Source of the DNA: Coniella vitis
Lineage: Eukaryota > Ascomycota > Sordariomycetes > Diaporthales > Schizoparmaceae
Direction: 5' to 3'
DNA: 64,000 nt
NCBI GenBank assembly: GCA_011317545.1
Contig: WUJK01000002.1
Coordinates: 496,001 to 560,000, forward strand
Shown one piece after another: positions 23,540 to 35,111 of the stretch; the first letter of the stretch is position 1; every line of letters begins with the position of its first letter. The notes under the pieces were generated by a model. That model ran no database searches. It saw only the letters and a list, made by a program, of their open reading frames with translations, and was not told the DNA's origin. The position numbers and the translations under genes are program-made.

Positions 23540-25834
23540 ATGTCTCCTTCTACTACTACTACTACTACAACGGCTATACCAGCATCACCAGCCTCATTTC
23601 CCGGCAGCAACAGCCTACAAAACATTCCCAACCGCCCTCCAACCACCAACCACACAGCCTCCTGGAACCGACCTCCTCACCAGCCCCTTCCCTGGAAATG
23701 GATCTGTCACAAGTGCCGCACTTCGTGGCGCCTAGCCACAACCCGCCGGTGCCTGCGGTGCGACCACAAGTTCTGCTATAGCTACCAACAAGCTGCAACC
23801 TCCTCGTCGACGACGTCGTCGCGTAAACGCAAGCGTGGCGGCTCCTGCAAGATGAGTTTCGATTACGTGGGGTGGGCGGCGAGGGGCGCATGGAGGCGCA
23901 CGCTGTTGTTGAATGCCGAGGACAACAACAACAACAACAACGATGACGATGATGACGAAGAGTGTGATCCACGTTTGTCGTCAGTGACTTCCTCGCGATC
24001 GTCGCACAAGATGATTCTGCGGTCGTCCAAGCGGCGAGTGGGTCAAATGGCGTCGACCATTAGCTCGATCGCAAATGATGGCAGACCCGGCCCCCGAGAG
24101 CAACATGCCGCAGACCAAAACAACAACCTGCGGCACGACATGTCTGTTGAGAACGGCATACTGTCTCCCCACGGCCGCTGGCTGACCCCGCACTCCCTCT
24201 CCTGCGCATGGGGTGACGAGCACAGCGCGATGCGCCGGCGCAACGAAGACCAGTTAGTGAAGGAGTTCAATCCGCAGCGCGAGGCGCTGTTTGTGCGTCG
24301 TTTGCATAATTGCTGGCTGCATTGCGATTTTCCCAGCGAGTGCCGGTTTTTTGCGATGCAGGCGAGTGCTGAAGGAAGGCCTGTTGGCCAGGAGGCCATG
24401 GAGGTGGATGAGCGTTATCTCAGGGAGAAAAGGACGAAGATACAGCGCTTGGAGAAGGGGTCGTCAGGACTTAGGGGAGGCGTTCAGATGAGAACGCCGT
24501 CCTCTTCTTCGCGACTCAATGGACGACGGAAGCAAGCGATCAGTGTTCAAGAATGGAGCAGTGGCGGCGATGACGAGTTCCAGGATGAAAATGGAGGGGA
24601 GGATGATTGGGTTTCCTCGTCATCGGCTGACGATGACGACTATCAGAATTCGTTGGCTGGTATCATGAATTGGCAGGATTCCGAGTCTACTGGGGAAAAG
24701 GCCACTTTCACCGAGAACGGCATTGACAGAGCGATCGAGCAGATGGCGACCATCGTCGCTACCGACGAGTACGATAGCGATGACGAGAGATCTCCTACCT
24801 CGCCTTTGCAGCCTCCTTCCGGGTACACTGCCTCTCGGCTATCCATCGTTGATGAAACGTCTATCAGCAACAGCCCGCCTGCTTCGTCGTACCAGAGCTT
24901 CGGTGTCCCACCGCCGCCTGCGCCTACGACTTGCTCAGCCGCACCCATGGAGACCAACTTCGACCTGCCAAGTCCTCCTGACGTCGATACGCGATCTACC
25001 TCGAAAAAGCCACTGCCCACAATCTCCGAGGAGATAGAACATGGACAGACGGCCGGTAACCAGTCAGAAGACGAGGGGCAGATATTTTTTAGCTCGCTTC
25101 TTGCAGACGCTCGGCGCACTACGAGGGAAACCAGGCGGGTTCACGCAGACGATCAGTCTGCGGCACCTGAAAAATCTCAAATTCTTCGCAGTAGCCCGCA
25201 GACGTCCCAGACGGCGTTTGAGTCGTTCCCGACTTTTCAGGAGAATGACAAAGACGATCAAGATGAAGTCGAAGATGAGGCCGAATTTGATAGGCAACTG
25301 CGACAAGCGTATAGTGAGAATTCGTGGTATCCCGACACCGACAAGGATGCCAATGAGACCAGCGAAAGCGGCGGCGCAGCAAAGAAGAAGAGGAAGACTC
25401 GCCAGCATCGCCGGCCTGCTGTCAGGCGTGAGCGCTCTACGAATATCTTCAAGGTCTTGCGGCGGCAGATCAAAGGCGTCGCTGGTGCTGGTGCCACTGC
25501 TTCGACTCGATCGCCCTTGCCGTCCACAGGGTTGGATGCGGATGAGGACGTCGAGTCGCTCACGGATGACTCGAACACACCGGGTTCATCACGCACACCA
25601 TCCCCTCCTATTGAGCTTGACACAGCAGTCATTGGGAGTGATGGTTTCGAAGGGCTGGTGGAGATTGAAGATGAGGAGGATTTGGAGACGCTGGGGTATA
25701 TTCAACCCAGCTCTGTGGCCGTTGGGCGGCCATGGGGGCCGAGAGTGCTTGAGGGTATGCTATCCACCAAAGCAGGGCCCAAGAACAGTCGTATGCTTGA
25801 GACGACCGCGATGATCGTTGATGATGATTGTTGA
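23540..25834 (+). CDS. Conserved fungal-type protein with N-terminal zinc-ribbon-like C4 motif
   Basis: An intronless frame of 764 residues from the ATG after ctacccagc. I recognise no named family. The N-terminal ~50 residues are Thr/Pro-rich; then a compact C-x2-C-x11-C-x2-C motif (Cys56, 59, 71, 74) in a Trp-rich setting (WKWICHKC...RCLRCDHKFC) suggests one zinc-ribbon-like module. A basic KRKRGG element, which could be a nuclear signal, and MSFDYVGWAARGAWRR follow. The frame then enters a long acidic Ser/Asp/Glu-rich region, broken only by a semi-conserved block at about residues 225-290 (LTPHSLSCAWGDEHSAMRRR, LHNCWLHCDFPSECRFFAM). Basic blocks recur near residue 610-650. The domain plan suggests a nuclear protein with one small zinc module and long disordered arms; this is inference only. 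Confidence 0.8.
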   Translation: MSPSTTTTTTTAIPASPASFPGSNSLQNIPNRPPTTNHTASWNRPPHQPLPWKWICHKCRTSWRLATTRRCLRCDHKFCYSYQQAATSSSTTSSRKRKRGGSCKMSFDYVGWAARGAWRRTLLLNAEDNNNNNNDDDDDEECDPRLSSVTSSRSSHKMILRSSKRRVGQMASTISSIANDGRPGPREQHAADQNNNLRHDMSVENGILSPHGRWLTPHSLSCAWGDEHSAMRRRNEDQLVKEFNPQREALFVRRLHNCWLHCDFPSECRFFAMQASAEGRPVGQEAMEVDERYLREKRTKIQRLEKGSSGLRGGVQMRTPSSSSRLNGRRKQAISVQEWSSGGDDEFQDENGGEDDWVSSSSADDDDYQNSLAGIMNWQDSESTGEKATFTENGIDRAIEQMATIVATDEYDSDDERSPTSPLQPPSGYTASRLSIVDETSISNSPPASSYQSFGVPPPPAPTTCSAAPMETNFDLPSPPDVDTRSTSKKPLPTISEEIEHGQTAGNQSEDEGQIFFSSLLADARRTTRETRRVHADDQSAAPEKSQILRSSPQTSQTAFESFPTFQENDKDDQDEVEDEAEFDRQLRQAYSENSWYPDTDKDANETSESGGAAKKKRKTRQHRRPAVRRERSTNIFKVLRRQIKGVAGAGATASTRSPLPSTGLDADEDVESLTDDSNTPGSSRTPSPPIELDTAVIGSDGFEGLVEIEDEEDLETLGYIQPSSVAVGRPWGPRVLEGMLSTKAGPKNSRMLETTAMIVDDDC

Positions 25835-26236
25835 GGCTCGTCTGATTGTTGGTTCTACCAGTTCCCCAAATACTTGGATAGAAGAGATGATAAATTAAAG
25901 GTTGACTTTTTTTGCTTTCCATAGTGCTTGCCTTTGTTTCCTTCTAGACTCGACAAGGCAAGCGTGCCATTGTTCGCATCGAGACTGCCGCGGCAACAGT
26001 AATGGCTACACAAATACACATCACGATGGCGCCTTCCTAACTCCAACGCCCAGAGCTATCCGTGTCTGCCTTCCAATAACAGATTCTGCTAGCTTGCCCA
26101 CTCTCCATCCCGTCGTATTTCTCTTCTCAGCATACTCCTCGAGTGAACGCTTTGATGTCCGTTTTCATTGCCCACAAACTTAACCTCGAACCCCCCAGCG
26201 AAAACATTGAATCTCAACCACAAAGCCAACCACAAC
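25835..26236. other. Intergenic region
   Basis: Holds the 3' flank of the 764-residue gene and the promoter of the next plus-strand gene. Nothing else is seen. Confidence 0.5.
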
Positions 26237-27815
26237 ATGCCTCGTGGTCGCAAGAAAACACACATGTATGCTGAAACGCCACAGTCCTTATGGTACGACT
26301 CGAAGCAGTACAAGGAAGCCAAGAACCACGCCCGAATCCTACTACACGAACGGCTGCCCCGTCTTCGGACTCGGCTGGACCAGTACAGGATGGCCAAGGC
26401 AAAGCAAACCACCAGACTGGCTCCTGCACATGAGCGTTATATCAGTGTGGACAGTGCCATCGAATCAATCTCGAGATCGATCCGCATGATTGTGAACTGT
26501 ATGCGGTTGAATGCAGAGTATGTATCTGTTCAACCCAACATCTTCATCCATTTCTCTGCACAAAACACTCAGACACGACAGCGAGTTGCGTCGAAAGAAA
26601 TAGCCACGCCAGATATTGCCTGTCTCGGCCAACGGCTTACAACACACCCGTTCCTTTCTGATTCCTTCTTCAGACATGCCGCAATGATGTCAACATGCTA
26701 ACATGGCATACTTTGGAATAGGGGTTGGACGCGTTGGCAGGAGTTCCCGGCACTTGTCGCGGTCTATGATGCTCTGCAAGGCTTCCAATTAGGCCAGGTC
26801 GAAGAGGAAATTCAGGTCAATTTCACGACAGCGATCGGTAAATTCTTGAACAAAATTCCCGATCCTCCGCCTCCTGCACGTCTTTCACAGCCTGTGGCCT
26901 ATCATACAGAGCCAAACCCTCATCCTGCGCTGCAACAAGTTGCTCATCAAAATTCAAACCCCATGCTGGCTGCTGCGGTCAAATCGGAGCAACCGCTTCC
27001 GCAAATCTCTTCTCAACAAGTATATGGTATCAAACAGGAGTGGAACACTGCGGTTGAGCCGGCTGCTGCAAATCGACCTAGCAAAAGTGCGCAACCCAAC
27101 CTGAGCCAGCCACTGCGTCAAGGCTCTTTCCAGCAGTTCTGTTATGCTATTCGTAACCAACGCAGTGCACCTTGGCCGGTACCTGCTGGCTTGCCGTGCT
27201 TCCTGCCAACTGCTACAAGCCGGCCTTACCAAAGCGTGCAGACCAAGCCAGGCCATACATTGACACAAAGCTCTGCTCAACAACCCTACCATATTAATGC
27301 AACTCAGGTTACTACGCTTGAGCCGGCTCCGGCTGGCTCGTCATGGTTTATGGCGGCTAGCGACATTCGCCGACTCCAACAGGCCGACACGGGCTCGTTG
27401 CGCCTAGGTGCACCCCCAGTCCTGCAAGAAAATGTGTCCAAACGTTCGTTCAGCTTCATCACCGGTACTCCAAGTCCTGAACGTCGTCATGAGCCAAGGC
27501 GGCGCGTCGAGTCTCCTGTGCGTGAGAATTTGATGAACACGATGAGAACTGGGCTACCAAGCCTGGGACATGTATGTAGATCCATTCACGTTTCGTTCTT
27601 CCCCAAGCTCTCTCATGGCTACAAATCTGACATGTGGTAGCTATATTGACCGACACTAGGCGGTTCAGATCAAATGCACAAAAGTATTTGGCCTACCAAT
27701 GTTTTTGACTGTGCTTATGAACAGACCAAGTGCCATGGAACTTTCCAGCACTTGTTTCGGTTCCATGAACATCAAGGGTGTCACAAGAAGATATGGAAGA
27801 AATGGTTGTGATTAG
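26237..27815 (+). CDS. Unrecognised protein, three exons, ambiguous last splice
   Basis: Exons 26237-26517, 26722-27571 (or 27575) and 27660-27811/27815. The first join (donor GTATGT, acceptor ATAG) keeps frame and gives RLNAEGWTRWQEFPALVAVY. The N-terminal ~140 residues are helical-looking and basic (MPRGRKKTHMYAETP; ARILLHERLPRLRTRLDQYR), followed by ~230 Pro/Gln/Ser-rich residues. The last exon is open in two frames. The strong donor GTATGT leads to a basic tail ending GVTRRYGRNGCD (stop 27815). The weaker donor GTAGAT four bases on leads to a Cys/His-rich tail with CAYEQTKCHGTF and HEHQGCHKKIWKKWL (stop 27811), which looks more like a folded zinc-binding segment. Both models are 428 residues. 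No family is recognised, so no function is assigned. Confidence 0.6.
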
Positions 27816-29057
27816 GAGCCGCGAACAGGACACCAGAAGCCTTGTACAGCACGAAGACCAATAAATCTTTTTACTAGGTGACTCAGTGGTGAGCAGGAAG
27901 AGCATCGCTGTAGCCGTGACTGTCTGGCATGCTGAAGCAGTACCAGCCAACGTCATACATGCCCAACGTTTATGTTCTGTTTGGGGGTTTGATGTTTGTC
28001 GCACAGTCTACGAACAGAGAATTGTGTTAAACTCGAGTGCCCGAGTCTTAGATGAACGGCAATACCAGAAGTCCCTCAAGTCCAAAAAACAAGACAGTTG
28101 CTTATTCGGATCGTATACAAAGACTTTATAAATGCAATCACAAAGTAACAATACCGAAATGTTGCAGCATTCACGCCTCCCCCACCCAATCTTGCAGATT
28201 ATACTTTGGATCGTGATGAATCCTTGTACCTATTTTTCACTATTGTAGATTTATGTATACTTGTACAGAAATGTCATTGAAGTAGTAGGATATGCTCCCC
28301 CTTAGCGATCGAATATCGCCACGCATATGCTGGTATGGACGTCAAGGCCCTTCTCATAAGAACAAGGCCAACAAGAAAAACGAGTCTCAGCAGTACTTCT
28401 CGGACCGTCACATAATCTCACAAGCTACTATGTACCATATTGCATGGGTACATAATACCCTCGCATACGGTTTTCGCCTTCATACCACAATGTTATCAAG
28501 ACGCCGGTCTCTCTTTTTGAGTATCAGTTGATGATTCGTGACAATTCATTTTGTGCCCATAGAGTAACGATAATAATGATTCTGCACCTCGGGTTTTGTA
28601 CCCTCTCACAAAAATAATAGCCAAGCCCATCGAAAAGCATTACGGCAACACAAAACCAGCCATCCAAAAAAGATAGAAAATAAACAATAAGCCTTTCTTG
28701 TTGATACATTGCACAGTTGACCTGTTTCTCGGCGATTCCGAAGGTTCGGGAGCACCAGGGTCGGTCTCGGCACGCGCGAGGATCAGCCGCCGCGATTGGA
28801 ATGTCTTGTCACCTCAGCCGTGGCAGTCGTAGTCCGCTGCGCAAAGAGAACTTACGCAATCTAGTGCTTCCAACGACCAACGTAGAGAGAATGAACAGAG
28901 AGAATCATGCTTGACAAGATTGTGGCCTGGAAAAGGCGGCCAAGGCACCGCTCGCCTGACGCGGAAACCGCACCGAAAAAAATATAGCGTCGATCAAAGT
29001 TTCAGTGTAACAAGGGCGGCAAGGTCGTAAGCAGGCCAGATGGCAAAAAGTCGCGAC
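27816..29057. other. Convergent intergenic region upstream of the H2A.Z stop
   Basis: Holds the 3' flanks of the preceding plus-strand gene and of the H2A.Z gene. It is AT-rich in 28000-28700 with no coding signal. No RNA gene is recognised. Confidence 0.5.
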
Positions 29058-30004
29058 TTATGCCTCCTGGGCCTTGGCCTTCTTCTTCTGCTCAACCTTG
29101 AGCAGCAGCGCACGGTTGATGTGGGGCAGAACACCACCGAACGCAATGGTGGCGCGGATGAGGGTGTCGAGCTCCTCGTCACCACGGATGGCAAGTTGCA
29201 GATGGCGGGGCGTGATACGCTTGACCTTGAGGTCCTTGGCGGCATTCTGGTTCAGGCAGACACGTCAGCATGGAAAAGGGCGCAATAGGATCATAACAGC
29301 AAAACGCAACATAAAGTGCAGCTACGCAGGCCTTGTGTGGCCAACAACTGGAAGGAACTTACGCCTGCCAACTCGAGCACTTCAGCGGTCAAGTACTCGA
29401 GGACTGCAGTGACGTAAACGGCAGCTTTGGCGCCGACACGCATCTTGTTCTGGGTGTTGGCCTTGAGGAAACGCTTGACACGACCGCAAGGGAACTAGAG
29501 ACAACAAGTGTCAGCCGAACGTGATCGTCTGGTAGCAGAAAGCGGCGTGAAGCAAGGCTTTGATCCCATCACGCGAGCCGGCGCAAGGCGAGTAGAAGGT
29601 CGAAATCATCGGGTAGTTGCTTGTTAGCCCTCGAGAAAGATGGCTGATGGCGTGAAGAGGGCGAACTCGATGCGCGCATGGGTTTCGCATGGTTTCCAAT
29701 ATTGGCGCTGAACGGATGGTCGGGTCTATTGACACGCCAAGCGGCTGCGACGAGGCAGACACGGGACACGGAGACGAGGTGGTCTGGAGCTGGAGGAGGG
29801 ACGACGCGTCGGGATCCCGGTCGATCGAAGGTGATGGGATCAAAGCTGCTTGTTGATGACGGGAGCTGAGCATCAAGATTTCTCTCGTCTTACCTGCAGA
29901 CCAGCGCGGGCCGAGTGGCTCTGCTGCTTCTTGGGGCCCTCGACAGCCGACGTCTTTCCACCCGAGCTCTTGCCGCCAGAAGACTTGCCCTTTCCACCGG
30001 CCAT
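29058..30004 (-). CDS. HTZ1: Histone variant H2A.Z
   Basis: Nucleosomal H2A variant deposited by SWR1-type remodellers at promoter-proximal nucleosomes. Three exons, 30004-29894, 29494-29363 and 29246-29058, all in phase 0, give 143 residues. The basic tail is MAGGKGKSSGGKSSGGKTS; the fold carries QSHSARAGLQFPCGRVKRF, VTAVLEYLTAEVLELAG and NAAKDLKVKRITPRHLQLAI. H2A.Z rather than canonical H2A is shown by FPCGRVKR, by GDEELDTLI in the docking domain (acidic-patch extension), by ATIAFGGVLPHI, and by the lack of a C-terminal SQ motif. The introns at 29247-29362 and 29495-29893 split the gene as is usual for constitutive histone variants; the first is long (399 bases). Confidence 0.97.
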
Positions 30005-32417
30005 TGTGCTGATAATGTATTGCTTTTATTGAGTTTGCGGATGAGGAATAGTTTCAATGGAATCGGATGGGGTAAATGGGTGGAAGGCTTGGTCGGCGCA
30101 AACGGAAGCTGTGGGTGGTATGGATGGGGATGCAAATCGGGATGCACAGAAAAAAAGTCGAGTTGATGTTGATGGCTTCAGAGTTCGCTGACCGGGAAAA
30201 ATCGAGGAGGCTATGGAATCGAATGCCTGAACTTTTGGGGGGTGGCAGAGGGGTGGGCAGATGCGGCGCGTCGGCTTGGGCAGGCTGATTGTTGTTTTTC
30301 TCGCTTTCTCCCGCTGCAAATGGTCAGTAGCACCTGGAAGCAGCAGCTGGGCAGCTCAGGCTTCCCGCCCGCGCCCCCGCCCAACGGAGCTCTCTCTGGG
30401 TGCTGGTTTCCCCTCTCGACGGGCTGCTCCCTAGTGTCTTTTTTTTTTTTTTTTTTTTTTTTTGTTGCGCCCTTCTGCTGCACAGCACGAAACAGCACTG
30501 GCAGGCCTACTCCAGGTGCAGGGTGGCCTGTGCGCTTGCCGTCCATTGAGGACCCACCTAGTCACCCAAGCCTGAAGTGCTGATTGGCTCAAGAGCTGCC
30601 CAGCTTTTGGCCGCGCCAGGAGGGGCAGCGCGGCCTTGGGCAAGAGGCAGGCAGATGGGATATTGGCTCGGTGGCAGCCTCAGAGCTGAGCTTGGTTGAG
30701 CTGACTGGGCTTGGCCAAAAACGAGTCTGCAAATGCCATAAGACCACATCACCAGAGGGATGCTGTCACCTCATAATCGTTTGCAGGCGGGCAGAAGGGC
30801 AAAGAGAGAGGCGGTACTTACCCGACTCACCGTTGGTTGGGCAGTTTCAATGGCAGCCAGCAGCACAAAGTGCCACCAGTGCCACCAGTGCCGCCCGTAC
30901 CACAGGCCATGCCCGCTGGCACTTGGCGGTGGCTGTCAATAAAGATGGTAGAGAGGCTGGCTGGGTGGCTGTTGAGGCCCTGCAAGACGGGCAGATGCGT
31001 CTAGAGGCAATGTTGCGGACGTGATGCTGGCCCGGCGGAGGTCGTCAGGTCGAGGTTTGGTGTCGAATGAGCCTCGATGGAAATGCAGTCTGACTGGACC
31101 CAGAGTTGACGCCTCAGTGTGGCTGAAACAGCCCGTCAGCCACATGTCTTTTTGCTGGGGAAGTAGTGGAGACTATAGTATATGGGAAAAGTACCCTTGG
31201 TCCAACTCGATGTTGATCCACGACCATATTGTGTCGCTAGGCTTTGGATTCTTGATTCTTCTTATGTATATATATATGTCTGGATGATCCGCTTCTTGTA
31301 ATTGTTTGCAGAGCCGCAATTCACAATGTATTTCATCCTCATCGGCGCTGTACAGACTCTTATTGGCCCTGGATAAGTTCACTTGCGACCTGGTACTTAT
31401 ATACATAGTAGGTAGTAAATGGACCCTGCCCGTACCGTGCTTCGACGTTCCAAGCAGGTGCGTCCAGCCCTGGACCCGCAATAGACGTCAACAACAAACC
31501 ACAACCTACGGCGGCCATTTACAAGGATCAGTCTGATGCTCTTCTTTACGCAGTCGTCTCACGCACTCGAAGCCACTCTCGCACTCGATCCAAGAGATTG
31601 CACCCTGTTATAGACCATACTAGGTATGGACGTCGAGGCCGACCGTCCAATGGCGGTAGCGCGCAAGAAGCCGCTGCAGCTGCAGGCACAGCCACAACTC
31701 GAAGATCATCACCAGCCATTCTGAAGATTGGATTCAATCAAACTCCACGATGTCGCTCGAACTCACTCTCTCAAACAGCGTCTTCCAAGCTTCGAAATGC
31801 CGGCTTTGGCCACATCTGCCGAACTCCAGCCAAACTGACACCGGACGCTGTCCTTTTTCCACTTGACGAGGCTCCTTGGAAACGAGTTTCACCTCTCTCA
31901 TGTCAGCAATGGCTCGTCGCTTCAATGGTCGGCGCTTCCGAAGAACTCTAGACGGAGAAGCCGTTGGGCTTGCCAATGAACGTCATCATCAATTTTCTCC
32001 TTCCCTTTGCGCGTGCAGAAGGCTGTGGGTACTGGCAGGCTGCCCACCAACGTTTTCCCCTCACTGTGACGTTTCCCTCAAGACCAGTCAGTAACCATGT
32101 CGACAATCAATTGAACAATCAGGGGCTCACAGGCGGCTGCACCGACGAGACAGATTCCCAAGTTACATTCAGAGCAGATAGCCTTCATAGCCCTCACCAA
32201 ACTTGGCTGGCTGGCTGGCTGCGAATGGGCTGTGATTCCCGTAGAGCCATATCCGGTGCGACGCCACAGCTGCACGACATAAGCATCCTCCAATTCGGCC
32301 CTTGCATATAAGAAAAGGCTGTGTTCCTGTGCGCAAGATGACTCTTTCCCTCCGAAGCAAGAGCCTGATCTTGTGTCCCCGCTTCTCGCACCGCCCAAAG
32401 GACAACTTTCTGTTGGT
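30005..32417. other. 2.4 kb divergent intergenic region between H2A.Z and the HET gene
   Basis: Contains the H2A.Z promoter (minus) and the HET-gene promoter (plus). Features seen are a 25-base T run at 30439-30463 and short GTGCCACCA repeats near 30870-30890. A minus-strand frame at 31734-31976 is compositionally protein-like but has no ATG and no family resemblance. No other gene is supported. Confidence 0.45.
30439..30463. repeat. T25 homopolymer upstream of H2A.Z
   Basis: An uninterrupted run of 25 T, about 435 bases upstream of the H2A.Z start codon. On that gene's strand it reads as poly(dA), which tends to exclude nucleosomes. Confidence 0.9.
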
Positions 32418-34108
32418 ATGGCAGCCTCCAAAGACTCGCGCCCTTTTGAGCACACACCGCTCGATCCTTCCAAGCGACACATCCGCCTGCTGCGCTTTGT
32501 CCAGCGACAGCGACGACGTGCATGTTCCAGTCATGGAAGACGGTAAGGCTCCACATTTCGCTCTGCCCTGAGAGTCCACATGCTACTCCTTGATGCTAAT
32601 ATACGGCTACCAGACGGTCATCTACCTTAGCTGGCATGGTTCAGTGCATCCTAGACTCGTTCGATATCGACAAGTGCCCTCCATACGTGGCAGTCTCGTA
32701 CACTTGGGGCCCGCCCGACGTGTCTGAGACTATCATGGTCAATGGTAGTCCGCTGCAGGTCCGCGAAAATCTGCATGCGGTTCTGTCGGTCCTTCGAACC
32801 AGAGTTTCCACTGGCTTTTCCGAAGATCCAGCCCGCGAGAACAATCTGATGAGCGATTATTTTTGGATCGATGCCATTTGTATTAATCAGAAAGACCTTC
32901 ATGAGCGCGGCCACCAAGTCAATCTGATGGCGCAAATATTTTCCAAGGCTTCTTGTGCTATCGCATGGCTAGGTCCAGAGTCTAGAAGCTCGCGTCTAGC
33001 TATCCATGCTATCCGAACAGGCAACCCTCGCAAGGTAAACCATATTGAGGTCGACCATCAAGTATACGTCAACAAATATTGTCAAGATCGGCACGAGATC
33101 CAAAGCGCTCTTGTCTCCCTGCTCGCCCGTCCATACTGGCGTCGTATGTGGGTTGTTCAGGAATTCGCGCTACCAACGAATCTACTACTGCTTTGCGGAC
33201 GCAGAGGAGTGTGGTGGGAGAATCTCTTGAAAATTGTGTCCAAGGGCCGCGGCGAACTGCAATCATTCGGTATTGAGGACGAGGAAGGACCGCTTGCTGG
33301 CTGGTGGACCCTAGGCAATGCCAGGAACTACTGGCAAGTCACCCTTGGCGATACCGTCCTTGGAGCCAAAACTCTGGACCAACTACTCGAGTCTTTCTAT
33401 CGAAGCGAATGCAGCGATCCTCGTGACCGAGTATACGCCCTTTTGTCGCTCGTCAAGGCTTCGTCTGATACTTGGTCAGTCGCACTGCGTGCTGACTACA
33501 CTATAACTACCTACCAGCTTTACTACCGTGTGCTTGGGCGCCTGCGAGCTTCGAGCTCCCTGAGCGACTCTGTGGCATGGATTCGGTTTCGCAACGTCCT
33601 AGCTGAGGCTCTCGAGATTTCTCGCACAGACGAGACATTCACGCTCAACGAGACGCTCTACGACATAGCGGAGCTGGTCCGGGACAAAAGGCTGATAAGA
33701 CACAGACAGAGCAAGCAATACATGGGCGCCTTGATACAACACTACCATCATGCCTTTCACGTCCTCAACGCCGCCGACCAAGAGCAAGCTTGCGAAATGG
33801 TGCTCAGCCGCTTCGACAGTTTTCCTCGCGACGATGACCCTGGAGCTTGGGAGAACTTTGAAAAGGTTGTCCAAATCGTCAAGCAGTGCATCACTGCGCC
33901 CGATTTGACATCTGCATTCAACGCATCTCAAATTCATCAAAAAGCTGTGGCCGCGTCTCTGCGGCGCTTGGCTAGGGAGGAGCTGGGTTGCGATTACGAC
34001 TCGGATAGTACTGCCTCGGAGCCGCCCGGAACACCGACATGGCGCAAGTTGAGAAGTTTCACTGTGCCACTCTCCCCGTCCAGCGGCAGGCGAGCCTTTT
34101 CACCTTGA
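32418..34108 (+). CDS. HET-domain protein
   Basis: Heterokaryon-incompatibility-type domain protein; family members can trigger cell death after allorecognition, though most are uncharacterised. Two exons, 32418-32542 and 32614-34108, give 539 residues. The first exon supplies the typical opening FEHTPLDPSKRHIRLLRF. The HET domain (about residues 60-240) shows YVAVSYTWG (65-73), FWIDAICINQKDLHERGHQV, AIAWLGP and the third block RPYWRRMWVVQEFALP. A SDPRDRVYALLSL motif, common downstream of HET domains, lies near residue 330. The C-terminus is Ser/Pro-rich with no ankyrin, WD40 or NACHT module, so this is a stand-alone HET protein. The start is the first in-frame ATG after an upstream stop. It lies in a gene-poor accessory setting with more than 2 kb of non-coding sequence before it. 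Confidence 0.92.
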
Positions 34109-35111
34109 TGACTGGGGTCGTCATGACGATGTGACCGTCGCACAGTCTACTCTTTGATTCGAGCGATCCCGCCTTGGGACATTTACCACGAGCTGTCGCC
34201 GACCTCACTCGGCCTTGAGCTGGTGGTGGGAATTACATGATGCCCGAATTGCGACCGGTGGCATAAATCAGATGCCCGAGACTTTGGCGCAGAGACAGTC
34301 GATTGCTTTCTTGCCTCAAATAACGGTGCAAATGAATTCAACTGTATCGTCGACCTGTCGTTGTGCACCTGCCCTTTCAGCAAAGGATGCATTGGTGGTG
34401 GTGGTGGTAGTCTCGACCTCATCCACCATGTTTGATACAGGCCGCTGTGCAGCCAATGACAAAGGGACTGGGCTGACTGTACTTGATGCAGCCCTACCGG
34501 GAGAAGCGAGACAGGTAAGGCTGTTTTGTACATATATATATGAGCGCGCGTGTTTTTCTTGTACATTTTGATGTTGTGCTTTTTCTCTTTTTGATACCAT
34601 TTATACCCCTATATTTTCTTTCATTTGTTGCAGCTATGCGCATGTTTGACTAGGTTGTTGCTTAGTCTTTTACCTAGCGCTGGGTTCTGAAAATTGAATT
34701 GGATTTCTCTTGGAGTCATCAATGTGACGTGTGAATTGGGTATGTTGCTGCTATACTGTGATTGACGATAAAAACACAAGTGACGAATGAGTACAAAATA
34801 TGATACATGGACCCATAACATAAATTCATACAAACGGCTATACCATCTAGCCAGCTCCATTACGAGCATTTCTATGCTCATCCGGTCATACGCGCTTTGA
34901 TATATAAGAAATGGCTCATATACATTAATCCGTCCTTTGCCTATCCTGTCTTTGTACACTTCATAACATCGCTCACACATGTGGATATATAGGAATGAAA
35001 AGGAAAAAAAAAAAAAAAAGCATGAGAAACAGAGACCAAACATAGGAAGGAGAGGAAAAGAAGAAGAAGAAAAGAAGAAAAAAAGATCACAAAAACAAGA
35101 ACAGACTCCGA
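34109..35111. other. Convergent intergenic region
   Basis: Holds the 3' flanks of the HET gene and the F-box/membrane gene. The 34621-35250 minus open frame is a low-complexity read of GA-rich repeats (about 35000-35100) and overlaps the end of the next gene in another frame. No gene is supported. Confidence 0.5.

Noticed and set aside
31734..31976. 80-codon minus frame with basic start
   Set aside because: No ATG in frame, and upstream joins do not give a sensible protein.
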